Positions 8,901 to 16,900 of a stretch of 64,000 nucleotides of DNA are shown piece after piece (within the stretch, counting starts at the first letter, position 1; the number at the start of each line of letters is the position of its first letter). Below the pieces are notes generated by a model. The model saw nothing but the letters and a program-made list of their open reading frames with translations, was not told where the DNA came from and searched no databases. The stretch covers positions 2,666,001-2,730,000 of the forward strand of contig JBMNLP010000001.1 in NCBI GenBank assembly GCA_050952845.1. Reading direction: 5' to 3'. Both the position numbers and the translations under genes were made by a program. Source of the DNA: JAGVSV01 sp050952845 (lineage in GTDB: Bacteria; Bacillota; Clostridia; Christensenellales; Aristaeellaceae).

Positions 8901-9527
8901 ACCTGGGACCCAGCCACGGCCAGTACCGATGTGGCAGGGAACTTTACCTTTATCGGCAAGGTGGAGGGATATGCTCCCGAGGTGCAACTGATTCTTACGG
9001 TAGTCGATCCACCGCCGCATATCAGCTTAATCAGCAACATAGAGGTCGAGAAAAATGTTGGTGAAAGCTACAACCTGCCCGCGCAGGTAGAGGCTACGAT
9101 GAGCGATGGCAGCAAGCGGCAAATGCCGGTAACCTGGGACCCTTCCACGGCCAGTACCGCTGCGGCAGGGAGCTTTACTTTTGTCGGTAAGGTGGAGGGA
9201 TATGCTCCCGAGGTACAATTAACGCTTACGGTAAAACCGTTGCCTCAGCTTGCTCTACCAACTGCAAACCCACCTGGGGGCAATTTTGACGTACTCCCGA
9301 AAAGCATTATCTTGTCTTGTACAGAAGAAGGTGCCGCCATCTACTATACCAATGATGGCAGTGATCCGAAAAACAGTGGTACCCAGAAAATATACAGCGG
9401 ATCAATTGAGCTTCCTACTCCTGATCCTAATCAATCTCCTCGCACTGTTACAATAAAAGCCTATGCAACAAAAGAGGGCATGGCAGACAGTGAGGTTGCA
9501 ACCTTTACCTATGGTGAAAATTACTGA
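5991..9527 (+). CDS. S-layer-homology surface protein with FecR-like region, eight Big_4 repeats and chitobiase-type end domain
   Basis: Secreted protein of 1178 residues. A signal peptide (LMVFMLVGIFSVCLLTAPASA) is followed by two clear SLH domains (GIVAGFPDGSFRPEESVSRAEA; GYMEGYPDGSFHPDEILSRAQ). A third SLH domain is interrupted by an insert that duplicates RYI.TG.AA.M. SLH domains hold proteins non-covalently on pyruvylated cell wall polymers. A FecR-like segment near residues 245-330 (YYPDGSSVLIKENSVL) follows. Then come eight Ig-like Big_4 domains of 77 residues (LPAQVEATMSDGSKRQVPVTW), several nearly identical. The end domain (GAAIYYTNDGSDP) matches the chitobiase/hexosaminidase C-terminal fold. 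AAAGGAGG at 5975-5982 supports ATG 5991. It converges on the sortase gene. Confidence 0.9.
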   Translation: MSAKKVSLIQKLMVFMLVGIFSVCLLTAPASAADITGNSGEDRVYSDLSRSNPYFNYIKYLSQRGIVAGFPDGSFRPEESVSRAEAAVMLAKAMGLEAGPAGETSFHDVGKNHWAAAYIESCAKAGYMEGYPDGSFHPDEILSRAQGISLVLGLSRQDMSQASLPQIEDVSPEHWAARYIATGLAAGMAELHWDIRYITTGPAADMVELESSGKKFLPDSPFSRQDMCRALAMLLTQDPDLYTCELKGALAVESGEIILTRAGQRRKIEKNEVLVKGDAIESGPGGRAVIYYPDGSSVLIKENSVLSITDSRGRNYIVKDGSPGVAVDWLDIQMDKGVAFVALATAAAEPARDQAEENNTAASTQSVPPWYEAAQQKKVKIKVDMPYGAVAVRGTIIMISVASDGRCSVSCLKGNAEVGGGDGTQGLTDGLSSMIDDHGASPSPPESMTSQQQQQFQNEQDWMNNIGQYAGDKSSGFLISSINNITADVIAGQKYQLPDTVEAVMTDGTRQQVGVTWDVDHADTSQAGTVIIYGTVTGYSGTVKLTITVVSINSIDNIKQRIKVGQRYSLPAQVEATMSDSSKRQVPVTWSPSTASTAAAGNFTFVGKVEGYAPEVQLILTVVAPPPHISLISNIEVEKNVGESYNLPAQIEATMSDGSKRQVPVTWSPSTASTAAAGSFTFVGKVEGYAPEVQLILTVAAPPPHISLISNIEVEKNVGESYNLPAQIEATMSDGSKRQVPVTWSPSTASTAAAGSFTFVGKVEGYAPEVQLILTVAVPPPSISLISNIEVEKNVGESYSLPAQVEATMSDGSKRQVPVTWSPSTASTAAAGSFTFIGKVEGYAPEIQLILTVVDSPPRINSISNIEHEINVGDDFIPPSHIWADMSDGSALQVAVTWSPSTVDTAVAGVYNFTGRVAGYTPDVHLTLTVVKSISSIANIECTINVGEPYSLPIQVTATMSDGSMRQVPVTWDPATASTDVAGNFTFIGKVEGYAPEVQLILTVVDPPPHISLISNIEVEKNVGESYNLPAQVEATMSDGSKRQMPVTWDPSTASTAAAGSFTFVGKVEGYAPEVQLTLTVKPLPQLALPTANPPGGNFDVLPKSIILSCTEEGAAIYYTNDGSDPKNSGTQKIYSGSIELPTPDPNQSPRTVTIKAYATKEGMADSEVATFTYGENY
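7420..9235 (+). repeat. Tandem 231-bp repeats encoding Big_4 domains
   Basis: Eight in-frame units of about 231 bp lie end to end. Units 3, 4, 5 and 8 (starting near 7860, 8090, 8320 and 9010) are nearly identical at DNA level. Units 1, 2, 6 and 7 are diverged. This points to recent amplification or homogenisation by recombination inside an older array. Confidence 0.85.
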
Positions 9528-9554
9528 TTTTCGATTGGCAATGTAATCCCAGGC

Positions 9555-9626
9555 AATACCAACTCCAAACATGAACGCATCGTCGTGCCGGGTCTTTTGG
9601 ATGCATTCATGTTTGGAGTTGGTATT
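9555..9626. mobile_element. MITE-like family 1, short palindromic copy
   Basis: A 72-bp element with terminal inverted repeats: AATACCAACTCCAAACATGAA on the left and its complement on the right. The loop region is CGTCGTGCCGGGTC. It lies between the convergent SLH and sortase genes and is long enough to act as a transcription terminator. The right arm matches the left arm of the copy at 10691-10852, including the ATGCATCCAAA stretch. Confidence 0.75.
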
Positions 9627-9709
9627 ACATTTCATAACCGGTTGATTTCCTTCGCCTATCAGACATTTCTTCATAGCCTTCCGGCCATTCAGGCAGGGCG
9701 ATCGCCCTG

Positions 9710-10678
9710 TCACTTCTTCCTGCTTCTTCCCGCCTGCGCTTTCAGGGCGGCTTCCTCCTCCCCGTCCCGGATGCGGCGGGCGGCGACCACGCGGCGCTCC
9801 TCGGCCTTGTCCACGCAGGTCACCAGCGCCAGCAGCTGGTCCTCCGGGCGCACGTCGATGGTGCAGCGGTGAACCGAGGCGGATATCAGCGCGTCGATGG
9901 CAGCCTGCCGCTCATGGAGTTCCTCCGACCCCAGGGCATAGAAGTCCACATAGTGCCTGCCGCTTTCTGCCGTGCTGACAATGCCCGCCGCGAACACCAC
10001 GTAGCGCCCCTCCTCGTACAGGCTGTTAAAGGTGAGGAAGGGGCTGTTGCGGTAGAAGCCGATGTTCTCATAGTTCCGCAGGCAGCCGAACATGGCGCCG
10101 CTTTTCATGTTGTGGCCGTATATGATCAGCGTATGGGGCCGGGTTTTCAGCGAGATGGCGGCGTCTAAAAACAGCGCGCCGTTGACGTTTTTCCGGCCCC
10201 TGGCGTCATGGGTCATGTAAAAGGCGTTGTCCCGCCGCACGACGGCTTCATCCAGCATGTTGCCGATGGTCAGCCAGCCGATGATGTCCCTGTTCTCCCG
10301 CCGAAGGGCTTTGAACCGATTGCTGACGCGCAGCCTCGGATTGTCGGGATAGGCCATCGCCCCCAGCCTGGGGGCGGGCGTCAGGGCAGGAGCAGGGGTG
10401 GCCCGCGCCGCTGTCGTAGCCGGCGCGGCGGCCACGGGCGAAGCGGCAGGAACGGCGGTTTCCGCCGGAACAGCAGGCGTCTGCGCATGATATGCCTGCC
10501 GCAATTCTTCCGCTGTGCGGCGAGATGCCATCAGGTCGCGCCCATAGCCGATCAGCCTGGTCAACCCGAAAAGGACCAGCGCGGCGGATACCGCCAGCAA
10601 AGCCAGCCGCTCCCGGCGAAAGCGGCTGTAACGCACACGGCGCGGCCTGCGCCCGTTCCATCGTCCGCCCTGCATCAT
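9710..10678 (-). CDS. srtB: Class B sortase
   Basis: Membrane-anchored transpeptidase of 322 residues that links sorting-signal proteins to the cell wall. A basic N-terminus and one membrane helix (LALLAVSAALVLFGLTRLIG) precede a long Ala/Pro-rich spacer (about residues 65-110). The catalytic domain shows class B features: RENRDIIGWLTIGNMLDEAVV, the catalytic His in IIYGHNM, the catalytic Cys in LALVTCVD, and a following arginine cluster (RRVVAARR). It lies just downstream of two giant proteins ending in IPQTG signals, its likely substrates. A MITE-like element abuts its start (AGGGCAGG then ATGATG), so expression may be separate from the adhesin genes. Confidence 0.9.
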   Translation of the reverse strand: MMQGGRWNGRRPRRVRYSRFRRERLALLAVSAALVLFGLTRLIGYGRDLMASRRTAEELRQAYHAQTPAVPAETAVPAASPVAAAPATTAARATPAPALTPAPRLGAMAYPDNPRLRVSNRFKALRRENRDIIGWLTIGNMLDEAVVRRDNAFYMTHDARGRKNVNGALFLDAAISLKTRPHTLIIYGHNMKSGAMFGCLRNYENIGFYRNSPFLTFNSLYEEGRYVVFAAGIVSTAESGRHYVDFYALGSEELHERQAAIDALISASVHRCTIDVRPEDQLLALVTCVDKAEERRVVAARRIRDGEEEAALKAQAGRSRKK

Positions 10679-10690
10679 CCTGCCCTTTTT

Positions 10691-10852
10691 ATACCAACGT
10701 AAAACATGAATGCATCCAAAGGGTCGAGGGATTTTGGCTTGCAGCGAGGAGCAGACGAGGGAAGCGTAGCAGCGCTACGCTGACCGAGCAGCCGACGAAG
10801 CTGCAAACCAAAAGACCCGGCACAACGATACGTTAATGTTTGGAGTTGGTAT
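10691..10852. mobile_element. MITE-like family 1, full-length copy
   Basis: A 162-bp non-coding element bounded by ATACCAAC and GTTGGTAT. It is a nested palindrome: GGGTC...TTTTGGCTTGCAGC (left) pairs with GCTGCAAACCAAAAGACCC (right), and the centre holds GCGTAGCAGCGCTACGC. It contains no protein gene. It is inserted 12 bases before the sortase start codon. Confidence 0.8.
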
Positions 10853-10858
10853 TAGCAT

Positions 10859-10892
10859 GCAGGCCCTGTCCGTTCAGGCGGACGGGGCCTGC
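10859..10892 (-). terminator. GC-rich hairpin after the second adhesin gene
   Basis: GCAGGCCCTGTCCG (10859-10872) pairs perfectly with CGGACGGGGCCTGC (10879-10892) apart from one wobble, with a 6-base loop. It starts 16 bases past the adhesin stop. There is no T run, so it may act as a terminator, as an attenuator before srtB, or as an mRNA 3'-end stabiliser. Confidence 0.5.
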
Positions 10893-10907
10893 TGTGGTTC
10901 GGCTGCA

Positions 10908-13900
10908 TCACTTCTTCCGCCGCCTGCCCAGCCGCAGCGCGGCGCCGATGCCCGCCAGGCCCAGCAGCGCCATGCCGGCCCACAGCGCCGGGTTGGCCTG
11001 GTCCCCCGTCTGGGGAATCTTGTGGTTGATGATCGTGCCGCCGTCGCAGCACCGGTCCGTGATGCCGGCATAGATGCCTACATTCTGATAGCGCGTTGTG
11101 TAGCCCGCCACGGGCTTCTCCACCACATAACGGCACACCGGGCCGCTGAACCACGCCTCATAGTACCATTCGGTTTCGCTTTTGATCTTCTTGTTGAACA
11201 GCTTGTGGGCCACCCGGTCCTGCTCATCGTACAAAGTCCAGTCGATGCCGCTTTCCTTCCCGCCCTGCCACTGCTTGGTGAAGGTGAACGTATCGCTGGG
11301 CACAGCCACATCCTCAAAGCTGCCCGGCATGGCCTGAATGGTGAAGGCCGCCTGCGCCTCCCCGTCCTCAAAGATCACGCTCAGCGTATGCAGGCCGGCG
11401 GCCAGGATATCCAGCCAGGAGGATTTCAGCCGGATGATCAGGCTGCCTTCTTCCCTGGTGTAGTAGCTTTCCGAAACAAGGGCGCCATCCATCATTAAAT
11501 GACGGAACAGGGCAAAGGTTTTATGGTCATCCACATTCCGCTTGATGATGATCACCAGTGGCAAACCGCTTTTGCGGGTATAGGTCTGGTTGTTGCCGGA
11601 AAAGGGGGAATAATGGATGCCGGATGACCGCACCGTAACGGAGCAGGCCGCCGTCTTCCCGCCATCCTCCGTGGTTACGGTGATGGTAGCCGTGCCGGGG
11701 GCGACGGCCCTCACCTTGCCGCTGGCATCCACGGCGGCGATGGCAGGCGCGCTGCTGCGCCAGGTTACGTTCTTGTTGGTAGCCTTGTCAGGAGCGACCG
11801 TCGCGGTCAGCGTTTCGGTGCCGCCCACAGTCAGGGCGACGGCGCTCTTGTTCAGCGCCACGCCCGTAACGGGCACCGCTGCCGCGGTCACCGTCACCGT
11901 ACAGGAAGCCGTCTTCCCGCCGTCTGCTGTGGTTACAGTGATGGTGGTCGTGCCGGGGGCGACGGCCTTCACCTTGCCGCCGTTATCCACGGCGGCGATG
12001 GCAGGCGCGCTGCTGCGCCAGGTTACGTTCTTGTTGGTGGCCTTGTCAGGAGCGACCGTCGCGGTCAGCGTTTCGGTGCCGCCCACGGTCAGGGCGACGG
12101 CGCTCTTGTTCAGCGCCACGCCCGTAACGGGCACCGCAGCCGCGGTCACCGTCACCGTACAGGCAGCCGTCTTCCCGCCGTCCACCGTGGTCACGGTAAT
12201 GGTAGCCGTGCCGACACCAACTGCCCTTACCTTGCCGGCTGCATCCACGGTTGCGACGCCGGCATTGCTGCTGCTCCAGGTTACGTTCCGGTTGGTGGCG
12301 GTATTCGGTTCAATCGTTGCAAACAGCGCTTCCGTGCCGCCCACAACCATGCTGGTGGCGGTTTTATTCAGCTTAACGCCCGTGACAGGCACAGCAGTCG
12401 CTGACACCGTCACCGTACAGGATGCCGTCTTCCCGCCGTCCACCGTGGTCACGGTAATGGTGGCCGTGCCAACACCAACTGCCGTTACCTTGCCGCTGGC
12501 ATCCACGGTGGCAACGCTGGCATTGCTGCTGCTCCAGGTTACGTTCTGGTTGGTGGCGTGCGCGGGGGTGATCGTCTTGAAGAGTGTTTCCGTGCCGCCT
12601 ACAACCATGCTGGTGGCGGTCTTGTTCAGCTTAACGCCCGTGACGGGCACCGCAGTCGCTGATACCGTTACCGTACAGGAAGCCGTCTTCCCGCCGTCCA
12701 CCGTGGTCACGGTGATGGTGGCCGTGCCGACACCAACTGCCTTTACCTTGCCGGCAGCATCCACGGTTGCGACGCCGGCATTGCTGCTGCTCCAGGTTAC
12801 GTTCCGGTTGGTGGCGGTATTCGGTTCAATCGTCGCAAACAGCGCTTCCGTACCGCCTACAACCATGCTGGTGGCGGTTTTATTCAGCTTAACGCCCGTG
12901 ACGGGCACCGCAGTCGCTGATACCGTCACCGTGCAAGTCGCCGTTTTCCCGCCGTCTACGGTGGTTACGGTGATGGTGGCCGTGCCGACACCAACTGCCC
13001 TTACCTTGCCGGCTGCATCCACGGTTGCGACGCCGGCATTGCTGCTGCTCCAGGTTACGTTCCGGTTGGTGGCGGTATTCGGTTCAATCGTCGCAAACAG
13101 CGCTTCCGTGCCGCCTACAACCATGCTGGTGGCGGTTTTATTCAGCTTAACGCCCGTGACGGGCACGGCGGTTGCCGACACCGTCACCGTGCAGGTTGCC
13201 TTCTTCCCGCCGTCCATCGTGGTCACGGTGATGGTGGCCGTGCCAGGAGCCTTTGCCGTTACCTTGCCGCTGTTGTCCACGGTGGCAACGCTGGCATTGC
13301 TGCTGCTCCATGTTACGTTCTTGTTGGTGGCGGTACCCGGTTCTACCGTCGCAATGAGGGTTTCGCTGCCGCCAACGATAAGGGTAGTGGACGTCTTGTT
13401 CAGCTTCACGCCCGTAACAGGCACCGCAGCCGCCTGCACGGTCACCGTGCAGGTGGCCGTCTTGTTGCCGTCCACCGTCTTCACCGTAATTGTCGCTGTG
13501 CCCACGGCCTTCGGGGTAACTACGCCGTTTGCCACGGTGGCTGCGGCTTCGTTGCTGGAGGCCCAGGTCACGTTCTTGTTCGTCGCGTCAGCCGGCGCTA
13601 CCGTTGCTTTCAGCGTTCCGGTGGCTCCACCTGCTGTCAATGTCAGCGTTGTCGGCTCCACCGTTACCCCCGTGACGGACACCACCGCCGCCTGCACGTT
13701 CACCGTGCAGGTGGCTGTCTTTCCGCCGTCCACCGTCTTCACCGTAATCGTCGCTGTGCCCACAGCCTTCGGGGTGACCACGCCGTCTGCCACGGTGGCT
13801 ACAGCCTCGTTGCTGGAGGCCCAGGTCACGTTCTTGTTGGCCGCGTCTGCCGGCGCTACCGTCGCTGTCAGCGTTCCGGTGGCTCCGCCCGCTGTCAGGG

Positions 13901-16900
13901 TCAACGTTTCCTGATCCAGCGTCACCCCCGTGACGGCCACCGGGTTCACCGTCACCGTACAGGTGGCCTGGTGGCTGCCCTCCTCCGTGGTCACGGTGAT
14001 GGTGGCCGTGCCGACGCTAACCGCCGTCACCTTGCCGTTATCCACAGCGGCGATGGCGGGCTTATCGCTGGCCCAGGTCACGTTCTGATTGGCCGCGTCT
14101 GCCGGTTCAACCGCAGCGGTCAGCGTTGCGGCGCCGCCCACCGTCAGGGTGAGGGCGGTTCTGTCCAGCGTCACGCCCGTAACGGGGATGTTTTCAAAGT
14201 TCGCAGTTACTTCCACATCGCTTGCGGGCATGGTAAAGGTGGTGGTGGCGGCGTTCGCGTCGGCAAGGCTTGCGCCGCCGCTGACGACCGTCCAGTTGAT
14301 GAACCGCTGCCCGCTTGGCGCGGGATTTGCCGTAATGGTAACGGGCGTATTGTACGCTGCCGAATTGGGAGGCGTTGACGTGCCGCCGTTCACCTTCACC
14401 TGATAGTTGGCAGGCTCCCACAAGGCAAAGACCGTGGTGTCGGCATCAAAGGTATAGGTATTCCCCGCGCTTACCGGCGTGCCGCTCACGCTGCCGATGG
14501 CCCAGGCATTAAACTTCTGCCCTGTCGGCGGCGTAAAGGTACATGCCGGCAGTTCAAAGGCCACGCCCACAACCGCGGCGTCGGGTGTCATATCTCCATC
14601 GCCGCCGTTCTTATCGTACGTAACGGTACACAATATCGCCTCAAAAGCGCCGATGTCCACGCCCGTTCCCTGCGGTCTGCCCGTGCCAAGCTGGTCCTTA
14701 TTGGGAACTGTGACGCCGTTATGAGTACCAACATCCAGCCCCTTGTCTATCGCCGGGCTGCCGGAGCCCAATTTATAGATGTACACGTTGGCGGGGTCAT
14801 TTGTGGCCGCAAGGTTCGCGTCAAACCCGTTCAGCCTGGGGTTTTCTTGGATGAGGCCGCTTGTGTTTTCAACCGCCCCGTAAAGTTTATAGGTTCCAAC
14901 CACGCAGTTTTTCAGGGTGAGGGTGCTGCCGTTCTGATAGATGTCCGCGCTGCTGCTATCATTGGCGGCGGTATTGCCCCACAGGATGGTGTTGGCCAGC
15001 GTCGGGCTGGAGTTATAATAGCTCTCCATCCCGCCGCCGAGCATGTTTGCCGTATTGCCGGAGAAGGTGCAGTTTGTTACCGCCGGGCTGGAGTTGTAGT
15101 TGTTCATCCCGCCGCCGTTATTCGCCGTGTTGCCGGAGAAGGTGCAGTTTGTTACCGCCGGGCTGGAGCTCCAGTTACGCATCCCGCCGCCGCTGTTATT
15201 CGCCGTGTTGCCGGAGAAGGCGCAGTTGGTCACCGCCGGGCTGGAGCTAACATTGTACATCCCGCCGCCGCCGTTCGCCGTATTAGCCGTGAAAGTACAG
15301 TTGTCCACCGTCGGGCTGGAGTTTATGTTGTACATCCCGCCGCCGGCTTCATTTGCCGTGTTGCCGGAGAAGGTGCAGTTTGTTACCGTCGGGCTGGAGC
15401 TATCATTATACATCCCGCCGCCATGTATGTTTGCCGTATTGCCGGAGAAGATGCAGTTTTCTACCGCCGGGCTGGACCCATTGTTGTACATCCCGCCGCT
15501 GATAATTGCCATGTTGCCGGAGAAAGTGCAGTTGGCCACCGTGGGGCTGGAACCATAGTTGAACATTCCGCCGCCGTCGCTATTACCAGAACCCAGATCC
15601 CCATCCGCATTTCCGCCCGTGATGGTGAAGCCGTCCAGGCGCGTGTCGTCGGTTGCCGCGCCCGAACCGCCCTTCACGACGTGGTAAACGTTGTTGCCGC
15701 CGTTCAGGGTGGTCACGTTTGTAACCCAGTTTCGGGCAGACAAGTCCGTTTCTCCGCCGGCAAAGCCGCCGTACACCATGACACCTTTTTTCAAAAGGAA
15801 GGTGTCCGTTTTTTCGCCGCCCGGGCTGTAGGTCCCCGCGGCTACCCAGACTTGGTCGCCGGGTTGGGCAAAATTCATGATTGCCTTGAGGTCGGGTGAA
15901 GCGTTGGCCCAGCTAACGCCGTTCTTCTTCCCGGCGCCGCTTTTGGTTACATACCAGATATTCGGCCCTGCGGCCCGCACGGTGACGGCGCATTCAGCCG
16001 TCTTGCCGTTCGAGGTTGTAGCTGTAATTTTCGTTTCGCCCTCGGCGACGGGGGTGACTTCGCCGTCTGCCGCCACAGTCGCTACGGATTCATTGCCGGA
16101 TGTCCAGGTAACCGTCTTGTCGGTCGCGTTATCCGGCTGTACCGTGGCTGTCAGGGTGCCGGCGGCCCCGCCTGCGGTTAAGGTCAGGGTTTCAGGAGAT
16201 ACCGTTACGCCCGTGACGGCAACCTCCCACAAGGCAAAGACAATGGTATTATCAGTAAATGTATATGTCTCCCCCGGGTTTTTCTGCGTGCCGTTCACGT
16301 TGCCGATGGCCCAGGCATCAAACTGCTGCCCTGTGGGCGGCTCAAAGCCGTTGGGCGGGAAGGTAAACGCTTGCCCGTCTAAGACCTTAGAATCTTTCAT
16401 GTATCCCGTGCCACCGTTAGCATCGAAGGTGACGGTGTAATGCGCCTCATCTTCATAAGCGCCGATGTCCACGACGTCATCCCCGGTCCGCCGCGGCACG
16501 CCCCGCTGGTCCGTAGCGGGGACTGTGATGCCGGAGTTCGCCACAATTTCCGTGCCTACGGGCAGCCCCTTGTCTATAGCTGAGCTGCCGGCTTGCAGCT
16601 CATAGATATATACGTTGGTAGAAACCCCCGTGGGGTTGCCCGCCTTGTCCAGCGCGTTCAGTTTAGGGTCGGTTTGGATGAGGTCGCTTGTGTGTTCACT
16701 CGCATTGTTTACAAGTTTATAGGTTCCAACCACGCAGCTTTTCAGGGTGAAGGTACCGCTGTCCTGATAGATGTCCGGACCATTATTATCACTGGGGGCG
16801 GTATTGCCCCACAGGATGGTGTTGGCCAGTGTCGGGCTGGAGTTAGAGTTGAACATTCCGCCGCCGTACTGGTCCGCCGTGTTGCCGGAGAAGGTGCAGT

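Noticed and set aside
11617..13914. A 765-codon plus-strand open frame antisense to adhesin B
   Set aside because: It mirrors the Big_2 array codon for codon in the opposite strand (VTVMVAVP repeats) and has no ribosome binding site. The absence of stops comes from the GC-rich, repeated sense sequence.
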